Positions 43,805 to 52,649 of a stretch of DNA of 59,558 nt are shown in pieces. The stretch comes from an uncultured Selenomonadaceae bacterium (lineage in GTDB: Bacteria; Bacillota; Negativicutes; Selenomonadales; Selenomonadaceae), in the NCBI GenBank assembly GCA_905234175.1, contig CAJOGX010000010.1, forward strand, positions 1 to 59,558. Reading direction: 5' to 3'. The notes under the pieces were generated by a model, which was given only the letters and a program-made list of their open reading frames with translations, was not told the origin of the DNA and did no database searches. The translations under genes were made by a program, and so were the position numbers. Numbering within the stretch: position 1 is the first letter of the stretch; the number at the start of each line of letters is the position of its first letter.

Positions 43805-45574
43805 TTACTGAGCTGAAGTTTTGCTATCCTGTTTATCGGCGTCGGGATTGACCTTGCGAATTTTTTCAGCGGCTTCCGCGTCGATTTTCTCCAGATACTT
43901 GAGAGGGATGAGGTACGGATTTTTTTTGCTCAGTTCGTAGCACTTTCGGAAATTTTCCTCAGCGGTTGCGCTGTCGCCGAGCTTGTCGAAAATATTTCCG
44001 CGCAACTGGTAGGGAATGGGATTGGTGGCGTCGATTTTAATGGCGGCGTCAATGTCAGCCAGAGCCAAATCGGTTTCGCCGCGCATACGGCGGACGTCGG
44101 AGCGGTTCAGAAAATTGTACAGGTTGGTTGAGTCCTGCGCAACGGCGGTGTTGGTATCTTCAAGCGCGCCGGTGAAATCTTTGCAGATAGCCTTGGCGCG
44201 CCCGCGAATAGCGAGACACTCGGCGGGGTTATCCTGATTTTGCGCCTGCATGGCGCGGGCAATTTCCTTAAGCGCAAGTTTGCCTTCCTCGTAGTCGTTG
44301 TAGGCGTCGGCGTTAATGCGGAGCTGTCTGGCGTAACCTGCGGAAGTAGCGAGCGCTTCAAATTTGACTCTTTGCCAGGCGGCGAGGCGTTTTTTATCGG
44401 CGTCGACGTACTTTTGGCGATTTTTATCTTTCTGATAAGCGGCAGTTACGGCGTCGCGGATTTTGGCGCCAATGTTTTCGACGAAGGCAATTTCGCGGAG
44501 CTGGCGGAAAACGTAGCTGTCATCGAGGAAATCGACGCTGTTGCCTGCGCCGCTGCGAAAATTCCACGCGCTGATTGAGTCGTAGTCGTGAAAGGCGCGC
44601 GCCAGACCGCCGGCGAAGTAGTACGCCTTGTCAGCGGAATTGTTCTGGCCGCCGGTGTTGGACGCGGTGTAAATCAGTTTGCCGTCGATAAAAACTTTGT
44701 ACTGGCGGTCGGCCTTCTTAACCTTGACGTGCCCGCAGCTGTAATCGGTGAGCAGCTGGGAAAGTTTTTCCTCGCGAACTTCGGTATCGGGGTGGTCGCT
44801 GAAAGTCTGTTCGCTGGGCTTATCGTGGGCGTCGTATTCAAGGAAATCGCGGGTCTCGAAGCGTAGGTAGTAATCCATTCGCGCCATAGCCGCCGCGCCG
44901 CCGCCAGGGTTGAAACCGGCGCTCGTCATTAGGTAGAAACCGCCCTCGTCCGCCTCGTATTCGGTGGGCGTCACGATATTTTTGGCGATAGAATAGTTGA
45001 CCATGCCGGCGAATTTGCTCCAGTCGATATTCCGGCTGTCAGCCGCCGCGCCAATCATGACAGCGCCAACGGACTGAGCGGCGGCCTTCGCGTAGTTTTT
45101 GGCGGAGTGCTGGGAAATGCCGTGCGTCATTTCGTGCGCAAGGACGGCGGCGATTTTGTTTTCGTCGTAGTTCATGACCTGCAGGAGCCCGCGATTGACG
45201 GTGATGTAGTTCATGGGGTAGCAGGCGGCGTTGAGTTTTTCGTCGTCGTTGACGTGCCAGATAAACGGCAGGGAATTGGCGCGCAGTTCGTAAGTGCCGT
45301 GGTTTACCAGCTGCGTCATAACGGCGTTGACGAGCTGCACGTCGCGCGGATTTTTATCAGTACCGTTCGTTTTAATATCCTGCCTGCGCGCCGCCATCTG
45401 CGCGTTTACGTCGTTGCCGAGGCGCAGGATTGAAACCAGCGTCGATTCGTAGGAGCCCCAGGCGCCCAGTGCCCCTATCGCCGCGCCCCAGGCGTCTATT
45501 GCCTCCGCGCGAATTGGCGTGAAAAAAATTGCGGCTGTAAGAAGTGCCGCCGCCAGCTTTGAAAAAATTTTCAT
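43805..45574 (-). CDS. Periplasmic M48-family metalloprotease with TPR tail
   Basis: A 589-residue exported protein. A signal peptide (cleavage near residue 25, IRAEA) precedes a family M48 zinc protease domain with LAHEMTHGISQH (His147, Glu148, His151) and the downstream third-ligand region EYEADEGGFYLMTSAG. The C-terminal third (from about 440) has TPR-like repeats. This resembles BepA/YfgC-type envelope proteases, which combine M48 and TPR parts. The start overlaps the stop of the histidine kinase gene (ATGA, 45571-45574), so it belongs to a response regulator-kinase-protease operon, suggesting envelope quality control. Confidence 0.9.
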   Translation of the reverse strand: MKIFSKLAAALLTAAIFFTPIRAEAIDAWGAAIGALGAWGSYESTLVSILRLGNDVNAQMAARRQDIKTNGTDKNPRDVQLVNAVMTQLVNHGTYELRANSLPFIWHVNDDEKLNAACYPMNYITVNRGLLQVMNYDENKIAAVLAHEMTHGISQHSAKNYAKAAAQSVGAVMIGAAADSRNIDWSKFAGMVNYSIAKNIVTPTEYEADEGGFYLMTSAGFNPGGGAAAMARMDYYLRFETRDFLEYDAHDKPSEQTFSDHPDTEVREEKLSQLLTDYSCGHVKVKKADRQYKVFIDGKLIYTASNTGGQNNSADKAYYFAGGLARAFHDYDSISAWNFRSGAGNSVDFLDDSYVFRQLREIAFVENIGAKIRDAVTAAYQKDKNRQKYVDADKKRLAAWQRVKFEALATSAGYARQLRINADAYNDYEEGKLALKEIARAMQAQNQDNPAECLAIRGRAKAICKDFTGALEDTNTAVAQDSTNLYNFLNRSDVRRMRGETDLALADIDAAIKIDATNPIPYQLRGNIFDKLGDSATAEENFRKCYELSKKNPYLIPLKYLEKIDAEAAEKIRKVNPDADKQDSKTSAQ

Positions 45575-46869
45575 GTGGAGTTCCTCGCTCTTAGTTGAGT
45601 TTTCAGCTCAACAGTGAATTTCGTGCCGACGTTCGGCTGAGACTCAACAGAAATTTTCCCGTTGTGCAGGCGCAGAATTTCCGTGGCGATTGAAAGCCCC
45701 AGACCGTTGCCGCCCATTTCGCGCGAACGCGCTTTGTCGACGCGGTAAAAGCGCTCGAAAATTTTTTCCTGATCCTCCGGCGCAATTCCAATGCCGTTAT
45801 CCTGCACGGAAAAAACCGCGCTGTCTTCGTCGGCGTCTTCCAGCTTAACAAGCACGTGCCCGCCGCTTTCTGTGTACTTAACGGCGTTGTCAACGAGAAT
45901 CAGAATCAGCTGCTTAATTTTCTGTTCGTCGCCGGAAATTGTGACTTTGCGCAAATCCTTGCCGCTGAGAATGACGCCCTTTTTTTCAGCGAGCGGCGTC
46001 ATCATGCGGACGGTCTGTTCAAGGAGTTCGCCCAGGTCGAGTTTCTGAATTTTAACCTTGAGCGCGTTGTTATCGCTGCGCGCAACCATGAGCAGGTCGC
46101 CGACGAGTTTGGACATTTTTTTTACTTCGTCCTTGAGGTCGCCGAGAATTTCGCGCAGGAACGGGTCCTGAATTGTCGGGTCAGATAAAAGTAAATCTGC
46201 GGAGGACATGACAACGGCGAGCGGCGTCCTGAGTTCGTGCGAGGCGTCGGCGGCGAACTGTTTCTGCCGGTCGTACGCTTCCTTCAGCGGAACAATCGCG
46301 CGCCCCGCCATGACGTAGCCGATTCCCGTCGTTACCGCCAGCGCCATCAGGCCGATAAATATCAGCGCGTACGTCGCCTTCCGCAGGCCGGAATACATCG
46401 CCGTTACTTCTTTGCCGGTGTAGACCAAAAGTTCTTCGTCGCTGATTAAAATCCGCCGGTGCAAAACCATGACCTGCGTGACGCTGCCGTTGTCGTTGTA
46501 GCGTCTCAAAATTTCCGGCTCGCCGTTAAGGAGCTCTCCAGAATTTATTTTGTCTAAAACGGTTGCCTCAATTCTGGACGACGCCCGCATAAAATACAAA
46601 AGATTTTTTTTTGAATCGAAAACGTAGAAAAAAAGCCGGTCGTTGGTATTCATGTAATAGCGGTTTTCGTCAATCGCAGCGTTTGGGTGCTGATTCTGAT
46701 ACGCCTGCGCCTCAGCCACGTTGTCCGCCGCGCGCAAAAGTTCATTCTTCTGCTCGGAATACAGGGATCTCTCCAGCGTAACTCGCACGCTCACAATCAG
46801 CACGACTATGACAACGAACGTTATCAGCGAATATGTGAAAGTCAGTCGCAGGCGGCTGCTTCGGAACAT
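45571..46869 (-). CDS. Sensor histidine kinase
   Basis: A 432-residue membrane kinase. Two membrane helices (about 10-30 and 165-190) bracket an extracytoplasmic sensor domain of about 130 residues. The cytoplasmic part has the H-box DASHELRTPLAVVMSS with the phosphorylated His, the N-box LVDNAVKYTESGG, and the G-boxes VQDNGIGIAPEDQEKIFERF and GGNGLGLSI. It partners the response regulator 3 bases upstream. The signal is unknown. ATP-binding residues appear complete. Confidence 0.95.
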   Translation of the reverse strand: MFRSSRLRLTFTYSLITFVVIVVLIVSVRVTLERSLYSEQKNELLRAADNVAEAQAYQNQHPNAAIDENRYYMNTNDRLFFYVFDSKKNLLYFMRASSRIEATVLDKINSGELLNGEPEILRRYNDNGSVTQVMVLHRRILISDEELLVYTGKEVTAMYSGLRKATYALIFIGLMALAVTTGIGYVMAGRAIVPLKEAYDRQKQFAADASHELRTPLAVVMSSADLLLSDPTIQDPFLREILGDLKDEVKKMSKLVGDLLMVARSDNNALKVKIQKLDLGELLEQTVRMMTPLAEKKGVILSGKDLRKVTISGDEQKIKQLILILVDNAVKYTESGGHVLVKLEDADEDSAVFSVQDNGIGIAPEDQEKIFERFYRVDKARSREMGGNGLGLSIATEILRLHNGKISVESQPNVGTKFTVELKTQLRARNST

Positions 46870-46872
46870 ACG

Positions 46873-47547
46873 TTAAGCCTCCAGCCGGTAGCCTATTCCG
46901 CGAACTGTTTTTATTGCAATGCTGCCGTCGACTTCGTTCAGCTTTTTGCGCAGGATTTTCATGTACGAATCGATATTGTTCGACGTTATATCGTGTTCAA
47001 GCCCCCAGATCCTGTCCAAAATAATTTCGCGCGGCACTACGACGCCAAGATTTTGCGCCAGCAGGTCGAACAGCTGAAATTCGCGCGGCGAAAGCTGTAT
47101 CACCTGATTTTTTTTCTTGAGCACCTTCGTTGTGCGGTTCAGCGTGAAGTCGCCAACCTCTACAATTTCCTGCTGGATTTTCTGGCTGGAACGCCGACTA
47201 AGCGCCCGCAGTCTCGCTAAAAGTTCTTCGAACTCGAACGGCTTTACAAGATAATCGTCCGCTCCCGCGTCAAGTCCCGTCACGCGGTCTTCAATCGTGT
47301 CCTTCGCCGTCAGCATTAAAATCGCCCGCTCGTAGCCCGCCTCGCGCAGTGACCGGCACGCGTCTATTCCCGACACGTTCGGCATCATCCAGTCCAATAT
47401 CAAAATGTCATACTCCGAATACATCGCGTACTCGAAAATGTCGGCGCCGTTCTGCACCCACTCCATCTGTATCCGGTTTTGCTGGAGCATGTACATTATC
47501 AGCCGCCCCAGTTTTTTGTCGTCCTCCGCCAATAGTACCCGAATCAT
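46873..47547 (-). CDS. OmpR/PhoB-type response regulator
   Basis: A 224-residue regulator with an N-terminal receiver (phosphorylated Asp in LILDWMMPN at about 51; Thr in MLTAKD; Lys in DDYLVKPFEFEELL) and a C-terminal winged-helix DNA-binding domain (from about 125; SPREFQLFDLLAQ and VVPREIILDRIWG). It leads the operon with the kinase and the M48 protease. ATG at 47547 follows GGAGGGTTA. The region upstream, 47548-47761, carries a repeat-like sequence. Confidence 0.96.
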   Translation of the reverse strand: MIRVLLAEDDKKLGRLIMYMLQQNRIQMEWVQNGADIFEYAMYSEYDILILDWMMPNVSGIDACRSLREAGYERAILMLTAKDTIEDRVTGLDAGADDYLVKPFEFEELLARLRALSRRSSQKIQQEIVEVGDFTLNRTTKVLKKKNQVIQLSPREFQLFDLLAQNLGVVVPREIILDRIWGLEHDITSNNIDSYMKILRKKLNEVDGSIAIKTVRGIGYRLEA

Positions 47548-47578
47548 TTTTAACCCTCCTCATATTTAATTTACGATT

Positions 47579-47742
47579 TACGGCATTACGGCATTTCTTT
47601 CCAGAAAGAAACGCCTGGCAAAGAAAGTCTTCAGCCCGTCAGATTTTTCGCGTTCAGCATACCACTCAGCCAGCGTTACTCCCGCAGAGCCACGTGCCTC
47701 TCTCAGAAAGCGTTTCTTGCCAAAAATTTGTGACGGGCTTTA
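47579..47742 (-). repeat. Repeat-like noncoding element between pth and the response regulator
   Basis: This stretch does not look like its neighbours. It is bounded by a short inverted repeat, AGCCCGTCA near 47632 and TGACGGGCT near 47732, each next to a run of T or A. It also holds related copies of a GAAACGC/TTTCT motif near 47595-47625 and 47702-47725. On the minus strand one frame is open for about 50 codons but lacks a start and ribosome site. It may be a dispersed repeat or a coding relic; a copy count in the genome would decide. The response-regulator promoter should also lie here. Confidence 0.35.
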
Positions 47743-47761
47743 AAAATCCTCTGGCGCGTTT

Positions 47762-48343
47762 CTATTCGTTCTTTTGGCGCTTGGGATTGAATTTATTCAT
47801 CGCGCGGGAAATTCCTTCACGGAAAATGCAAAGCGTCGCCGGTACGAGTTCCTCAAGCGCGGCGGAAATTTTTTTAGCGTCTTCCTCGAAAAACGGGCTG
47901 AGCACGTGCGGATTGACTGCCCAGTTTTCCGGCGGTCGCCCAATTCCAATTCTGACACGCGTAAAATCCTGCCTGCCGCCAAGGTGCTCGATAATCGATT
48001 CAACGCCCCTGTGCCCGCCGCTTGAGCCTTTCGCCCGCAGCCTAATCGTTCCCAGCGGTAAATCCATATCGTCATGCGCCACAATCAAATCGCTCAGCTC
48101 GACTTTGTAAAAGTTCACGACCGCGCCAACCGCCACGCCGCTAAGGTTCATAAAAGTCTGTGGCTTAACCAGCAAAATTTTTTCGCCGTCAAGAAAACTT
48201 TCAGCCGTCAGCGCGTCGAAATTGCTCCGCCAGTCGCCAGCGTCAAGTTCCCGCGCGAGTTTATCCGCCAGCATGAAGCCGACGTTGTGTTTCGTCTGCG
48301 CGTATTCGCCGCCAGGATTTCCCAGCCCCACAAAAATTTTCAT
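47762..48343 (-). CDS. pth: Peptidyl-tRNA hydrolase
   Basis: Releases tRNA from stalled peptidyl-tRNA. The 193-residue protein has the N-terminal FVGLGNPGGEYAQTKHNVGF with the catalytic His, KPQTFMNLSGVAV with the conserved Asn, HDDMDLPLG and GSSGGHRGVESI. Full length. It starts 8 bases after the M50 protease gene and ends the nudF-type / secreted protein / M50 / pth run. Confidence 0.97.
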   Translation of the reverse strand: MKIFVGLGNPGGEYAQTKHNVGFMLADKLARELDAGDWRSNFDALTAESFLDGEKILLVKPQTFMNLSGVAVGAVVNFYKVELSDLIVAHDDMDLPLGTIRLRAKGSSGGHRGVESIIEHLGGRQDFTRVRIGIGRPPENWAVNPHVLSPFFEEDAKKISAALEELVPATLCIFREGISRAMNKFNPKRQKNE

Positions 48344-48351
48344 AGCGCACC

Positions 48352-48978
48352 TTAAAGCAGAATGTTTACGACGCCCTGGAAAATTCCCAGCACAAGCCTC
48401 TGCATTGGCACGAAAATTATGCTGATTGCCGGCGTCATCAAAATCACGATTAAAATCAGAAAGCTGTAGCGTTCCAGCGCCTCAAGTTTGTCCGCCAGCT
48501 CGTACGGCAGCAGGTTCCGCAGCACGTGAAAGCCGTCCAGCGGCGGGATTGGTATCAGGTTGAAAATCCCGAAGTTGATATTTATTATCATGATTGTCGA
48601 AAGTACCGCCTGCATTCCGTCGGACATCGGGAAGCCGAATTTTATCAGCGCGACCATGACCAGCAGCGTCACGAACGCCGTTATGAAGTTGGCGAAAGGC
48701 CCCGCCAGCGAAACTAAAATGTCGGCGCGGCGCGGATTTTCAAAGTTGTTCAGATTTATCTGCACCGGTTTCGCCCAGCCGAAATGCACGAAGAAAAGCA
48801 TTAGCAAGCCGATTGGGTCTACGTGCGCCGCCGGATTGAGCGTGAGCCGCCCCATGAGTTTCGGCGTGTAGTCGCCCAGCGCGTACGCAACCCGCGCGTG
48901 CGCCCATTCGTGAATCACCATCGCGATTATTATTCCTGGCAGACTCGTTATCGCGTTTATCAAAAAGTTATCAAACAT
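48352..48978 (-). CDS. M50-family site-2-like membrane protease
   Basis: A 208-residue membrane protein with about six helices. The zinc motif HEWAH (in IAMVIHEWAHARVAYALGD) and the third-ligand motif NLIPIPPLDGFHV are intact, which places it with the YwhC-like M50 proteases that cut substrates inside the membrane. I chose the ATG at 48978 with GGAGGT six bases upstream, over a TTG one codon earlier. Substrate unknown. It sits between pth and a secreted protein gene. Confidence 0.92.
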   Translation of the reverse strand: MFDNFLINAITSLPGIIIAMVIHEWAHARVAYALGDYTPKLMGRLTLNPAAHVDPIGLLMLFFVHFGWAKPVQINLNNFENPRRADILVSLAGPFANFITAFVTLLVMVALIKFGFPMSDGMQAVLSTIMIININFGIFNLIPIPPLDGFHVLRNLLPYELADKLEALERYSFLILIVILMTPAISIIFVPMQRLVLGIFQGVVNILL

Positions 48979-48992
48979 CAATGCACCTCCAG

Positions 48993-49361
48993 TTAATTTT
49001 CGTACGTCACGGAACGTTCGCCGCGTTTAAGCACAACCTCCGCAATGTTGAACAAATCCAGCCCGCCCCAGATTTCAGCGGAGCCGTCGTCGTATTCCGC
49101 GCGAAGGTCGAAGTAGCGGACGATTGGATTCGGCTTGAAGCTGGCGGGGTCAACGTAAATGTCAACGGATTCTTCGTCGCGCAGGACTTCACCGGCAAGC
49201 TCAGAAATTTCCTGCCAGTCTTCGAGAGCAATCGTGCTAAGGTAAAGGCACGCGATAGTTTTGCCGGTTTCGTTGACGAGTTTCACGTCGCGGCTGGCGG
49301 CGAGCGCTGTGGAAGTTACCGCGAAAAAAATCAGCGCCGCAATAAAAATTTTTTCAGCCAT
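48993..49361 (-). CDS. Small secreted protein of unknown function
   Basis: A 122-residue protein with a signal peptide (MAEKIFIAALIFFAVTSTALA, cleavage near 21). The mature part looks like a small beta-sandwich: VKLVNETGKTIACLYLST, a VDIYVDP strand, then FDLRAEYDDGSAEIWGGLDL. I do not recognise the family. The ATG lies 3 bases after the upstream Nudix gene. It is likely exported to the periplasm. The upstream promoter at 49962 probably drives it together with the Nudix gene, the M50 protease and pth. Confidence 0.78.
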   Translation of the reverse strand: MAEKIFIAALIFFAVTSTALAASRDVKLVNETGKTIACLYLSTIALEDWQEISELAGEVLRDEESVDIYVDPASFKPNPIVRYFDLRAEYDDGSAEIWGGLDLFNIAEVVLKRGERSVTYEN

Positions 49362-49364
49362 GAT

Positions 49365-49934
49365 TTACTCCACGTCGAAAATTTCTTTAGCGAGCAGCAG
49401 GATTGAAATTATGGATTTTGAGTCGACGATTTTACCGGCGTAAACGAGCTGGAGCGCGTCGACGAGCGGCATTTTCACGGTGTTAATAAATTCGTCTTCG
49501 TCGGGGTGCTGCGTACCGGCAGTCAAATCGCTGGCGGCGTAAAGGTGAATGACTTCGTTGCTGAAGCCGACGGTTGTCGCGATTGTGGTGAGTTTCCAGA
49601 TTTTGCCGGCGGTGTAGCCGGTCTCCTCGGAAAGTTCGCGCTGGGCGCAGACGATTGGATCTTCGCCAGGCTTATCGAGTTTACCGGCGGGCACTTCCAG
49701 CGTCACCTGCGCGACGGGGTAGCGGTACTGTTTAACGAGAATGATTTGGTTATCGGGCAGCAGCGGAATAACGCTTGACGCGCCAGGGTGCTTAATCCAT
49801 TCGCGCGTTGCTTTGTCGCCGTTGGGCAGTTCAACTTCGTCCTTGAAAACGTGCAGGAGAACGCCGTTGAAAACGTTCGTGCTGGAAATTTTTTTCTCGA
49901 CAAGATTTTTATCGTCGCTGTCAAAAATAGCCAC
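49365..49934 (-). CDS. ADP-ribose pyrophosphatase (Nudix)
   Basis: A 189-residue Nudix hydrolase resembling NudF, which splits ADP-ribose into AMP and ribose-5-phosphate. The Nudix box is present (GEDPIVCAQRELSEETGYT) with the REL-EETG core; the pre-box PAGKLDKP fits the ADP-ribose group. The GTG at 49934 has GGGGGA seven bases upstream; a nearby ATG is out of frame. It is the first gene of a leftward run and has its own extended -10 promoter just behind the pyrE terminator. Confidence 0.9.
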   Translation of the reverse strand: MAIFDSDDKNLVEKKISSTNVFNGVLLHVFKDEVELPNGDKATREWIKHPGASSVIPLLPDNQIILVKQYRYPVAQVTLEVPAGKLDKPGEDPIVCAQRELSEETGYTAGKIWKLTTIATTVGFSNEVIHLYAASDLTAGTQHPDEDEFINTVKMPLVDALQLVYAGKIVDSKSIISILLLAKEIFDVE

Positions 49935-49961
49935 ATTAATTCCCCCAGAAATTTTTTTGCA

Positions 49962-49970
49962 ATTATATCA
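49962..49970 (-). promoter_or_regulatory. Predicted extended -10 promoter for the Nudix gene
   Basis: On the minus strand TGATATAAT (49970-49962) is a perfect extended -10 located 27 bases before the GTG start. It begins right after the pyrE terminator's T-run, so it restarts transcription for the Nudix/M50/pth run. No good -35 is visible. Confidence 0.65.
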
Positions 49971-49979
49971 CATTCCACT

Positions 49980-50021
49980 AAAAAAAGCCCCCAGCGCAGA
50001 AATTTTATCACGCCGAGGGCT
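49980..50021 (-). terminator. Intrinsic terminator of the pyr operon
   Basis: On the minus strand AGCCCTCGGCG (50021-50011) pairs with CGCTGGGGGCT (49996-49986), eleven pairs including two G-T wobbles, then seven T. It lies 12 bases after the pyrE stop. Confidence 0.93.
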
Positions 50022-50033
50022 GAAGGTACAGAA

Positions 50034-50612
50034 TTATTTTTTGCCGGTGGAGCCGCGCTTAGTCAGAGGAACGCCTTCCCTGCAGAGCGGGCAGTTTTCG
50101 GGTTCGTAAGTTTCAACGTCCATGTGCAGCAGCGCGAAATTTGGCACGCCGCCGAAATCGGATTTGCCGCCGGAACGGTCGACGAGCAGGCCGACTGCAA
50201 CGGGTACGCCGCCGAAACTTTTAACAACGTCGATAACTTCGCGCACGGAGCCGCCGGTCGTAACAACGTCCTCGACGATTAAAACGCGTTCGCCTTCGTG
50301 CAGGGTGAAGCCGCGACGGAAAGTCATTTCGCCATCGACGCGTTCAGTGAAAATCGCGCGGGTGCCGAGAGCTTTGCCGGTTTCGTGCGCAAGGAGTATT
50401 CCGCCGGTCATCGGTCCGACAACCGTTTCAATCTGCGCGTCTTTGAAGTGTTCAGCCAGCGCGCGGCAGAGTTTTTCAGTGTACTCAGGGCGCTGGAGCA
50501 CGTTAAATTTTTCCACGTAGTGCGGAGAGTGGAGCCCGCTGGATAATTTGAAATGCCCAGTCATAATGGCGCCGGTCTCAACAAGTAAATCGTAAACTTC
50601 CTTTTCAGTCAT
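50034..50612 (-). CDS. pyrE: Orotate phosphoribosyltransferase
   Basis: Joins orotate to PRPP to give OMP. The 192-residue protein has the PRPP-binding motif VLIVEDVVTTGGSV and the flexible loop with TERVDGEMTFRRG. A short C-terminal tail carries two cysteines (CPLCREG) and a lysine-rich end, seen in some Firmicutes. It starts 3 bases after pyrF and closes the pyr run, followed by a strong terminator. Confidence 0.96.
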   Translation of the reverse strand: MTEKEVYDLLVETGAIMTGHFKLSSGLHSPHYVEKFNVLQRPEYTEKLCRALAEHFKDAQIETVVGPMTGGILLAHETGKALGTRAIFTERVDGEMTFRRGFTLHEGERVLIVEDVVTTGGSVREVIDVVKSFGGVPVAVGLLVDRSGGKSDFGGVPNFALLHMDVETYEPENCPLCREGVPLTKRGSTGKK

Positions 50613-50615
50613 GGT

Positions 50616-51320
50616 TCAAATCTCCTTAATTTCAGCGAGAATTTTTTCAGCGGCTTCGCGCGGATTTTCGGCGGCGCGAATCGGTCTGCCGACGACGAGA
50701 TAATTAGCGCCGTTACGAATTGCGGCGGCTGGCGTAGAAATGCGGCTCTGGTCGTTAATGTCACTTCCGGCGGGGCGAATGCCAGGGGTGACAATCAGAA
50801 AATCTTCGCCGCAAGTTTCGCGAATGAGTTTAGCTTCCTGCGGCGAGGCGACAACGCCGTCGAGCCCCGCGTCTTTCGCCAGCTTAGCGAAGTGGACGAC
50901 CTGCTCAGAAATTTTCAGCGCGCCGTACCATTCTTCCTGCTTAATGCTGGTCAGCACGGTAATCGCGATAAGTTTGGGCTTGACGATACCGGCGCGGGCA
51001 GATTCTTCGCGAAGTCTGTCGGCGGCAGTTTTCATCATTGTAAAGCCGCCCGCCGCGTGCACGTTCAGAATATCCGCGCCGAGATTCATAAGCGAGCACA
51101 AACCGCCCGCCACCGTGTTGGGAATGTCGTGGAGCTTGAGGTCGAGGAAAATTTTTTTATTCTGAGACTTGAGCCAGTCGACGGCGACGGTTCCCACGCT
51201 GTAAAAAAGTTCCATGCCTACCTTGTAAAAATTCACACTGTCGCCGAGTTCGCTGACCAGATTTTTCATGTCGCCGAATTTGTGAAAGTCCAGCGCGACG
51301 ATTAATCTTTCGTCCGCCAT
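50616..51320 (-). CDS. pyrF: Orotidine 5'-phosphate decarboxylase
   Basis: Forms UMP from OMP. The 234-residue TIM-barrel enzyme starts LIVALDFHKFG and has the catalytic FLDLKLHDIPNTV segment (Lys-Asp-His-Asp network) and the C-terminal TPGIRPAG and VVGRPIRAAENP phosphate sites. It directly abuts the end of pyrD and lies just before pyrE. Confidence 0.96.
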   Translation of the reverse strand: MADERLIVALDFHKFGDMKNLVSELGDSVNFYKVGMELFYSVGTVAVDWLKSQNKKIFLDLKLHDIPNTVAGGLCSLMNLGADILNVHAAGGFTMMKTAADRLREESARAGIVKPKLIAITVLTSIKQEEWYGALKISEQVVHFAKLAKDAGLDGVVASPQEAKLIRETCGEDFLIVTPGIRPAGSDINDQSRISTPAAAIRNGANYLVVGRPIRAAENPREAAEKILAEIKEI

Positions 51321-52649
51321 TTAAAACACCACCTTGCCAATAATTTCACTGACGCTGCGCAAATTCTGGCGCGCCAGATAATTTTCCAGATCGTCGATAA
51401 TTTTCATCGTGACGTTGGGATTAGCGAAATTCGCCGTGCCGACAGCAACCGCGCTGGCTCCGGCAAGGAAAAATTCCACGGCGTCTTCCGCAGTGCGAAT
51501 GCCGCCCATGCCGATAATTGGAATTTTGACAGCCTGCGCGACCTGCCAGACCATACGCACGGCAACGGGCTTAATCGCGCCGCCGCTCAGTCCGCCGGTG
51601 ATATTCCCCAGCGTCGGCTTCCACGTGTTGACGTTAATTTCCATGCCCATGAGCGTGTTAATCAGCGAAACGCAGTCAGCGCCGGCACTTTCAACCGCGC
51701 GCGCAATTTCGGTAATGTCGGTGACGTTCGGGCTGAGCTTGACGATAACGGGCTTGCCGGTATTTTTCTTCGCCGCCGAGGTAACCGCCGCCGCCATTTT
51801 GGGATTGGTGCCGAAAATAATCCCGCCGTCTTTTACGTTCGGGCAGGAAATGTTCAGCTCAAGCGCCGCCACGCCGGAAACGTCAAGGAGTTTCGCCAGT
51901 TCGCCGTAATCTTCGACGCTGGCGCCGGAAATGTTGACGATGACGTTGAATTTATTTTGAATGCGCGGGAGAATTTCAGCGAGAAATTTTTCGACGCCAG
52001 GATTTTCAAGACCAATGCAGTTTAGCATACCGCTGGGCGTTTCGGCAATTCTGACGCCGGAATTTCCGTCGCGCGGCGCAAGCGTGATACATTTGACCAT
52101 GACGCCGCCGAGTTTTTCAAGGTCGACGAAATCAGCAAACTCTTCGCCGAAGCCGAAAGTTCCCGACGCCGCCAGAACGGGCGAGTTCATTTTAATCCCG
52201 CAAATTTCGGTTTTGAGACTGGGGGCGGCGAAAATTTCCTCTGCGTCGAAAGTGCGCGGCGTGTAGTTTTTCCCGTAGCGCTGGTCGAGCCACTGCACAA
52301 ATTCAAAAAGTTCGCTGAGGCACTTCACGGCGTCTTCCTGCGTGAAACTTTTTTCGTTATGAATCGCCTGGTTGCCGAGCTTGCGGCAGTGGTGAATTTT
52401 CCGCAGCAGCCTCCTGCCAATGACGGTCGCGAAGGAAATATCGCCCAGCAGTTCAAATAAGCTTTCGGAGCGCGTTTTGAAAATATTTCTGTCGTGCAGG
52501 TACAGCCACTTAACGGCGGCGTCTAGCGCGGTGCGCGTGAGCTTTATGCAGGAGTCCGGCGATTGGTACAGCGCTTCTTCGGCGTAAATGCAGTCGGCGG
52601 CGAACAGCGCAAATTCCGGCTTGTCGCGCAGGAATGAAAAGTTAGCCAT
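51321..52649 (-). CDS. pyrD: Dihydroorotate dehydrogenase (class 1B) with N-terminal DUF4145 domain
   Basis: The 442-residue product has two parts in one uninterrupted frame. Residues about 1-125 match the DUF4145 (HEPN-like) domain known from the N-terminus of type I restriction HsdR subunits and related helicases: [39 protein letters not shown] and [13 protein letters not shown]. Residues about 145-442 are a normal-length class 1B dihydroorotate dehydrogenase, with [26 protein letters not shown] (active-site Cys) and [20 protein letters not shown]. The ATG at 52649 overlaps the pyrK stop by 8 bases, so translation begins at the DUF4145 part. I see no convincing internal start for a PyrD-only form. 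PyrD with PyrK oxidises dihydroorotate using NAD; the extra domain is unexplained. Confidence 0.93.
   Translation of the reverse strand: MANFSFLRDKPEFALFAADCIYAEEALYQSPDSCIKLTRTALDAAVKWLYLHDRNIFKTRSESLFELLGDISFATVIGRRLLRKIHHCRKLGNQAIHNEKSFTQEDAVKCLSELFEFVQWLDQRYGKNYTPRTFDAEEIFAAPSLKTEICGIKMNSPVLAASGTFGFGEEFADFVDLEKLGGVMVKCITLAPRDGNSGVRIAETPSGMLNCIGLENPGVEKFLAEILPRIQNKFNVIVNISGASVEDYGELAKLLDVSGVAALELNISCPNVKDGGIIFGTNPKMAAAVTSAAKKNTGKPVIVKLSPNVTDITEIARAVESAGADCVSLINTLMGMEINVNTWKPTLGNITGGLSGGAIKPVAVRMVWQVAQAVKIPIIGMGGIRTAEDAVEFFLAGASAVAVGTANFANPNVTMKIIDDLENYLARQNLRSVSEIIGKVVF

Noticed and set aside
47349-48110. A 253-codon plus-strand open frame crossing the response regulator, the intergenic stretch and pth
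   Set aside because: It overlaps two certain genes on the other strand and has no protein-like pattern; it is open only because of base composition.
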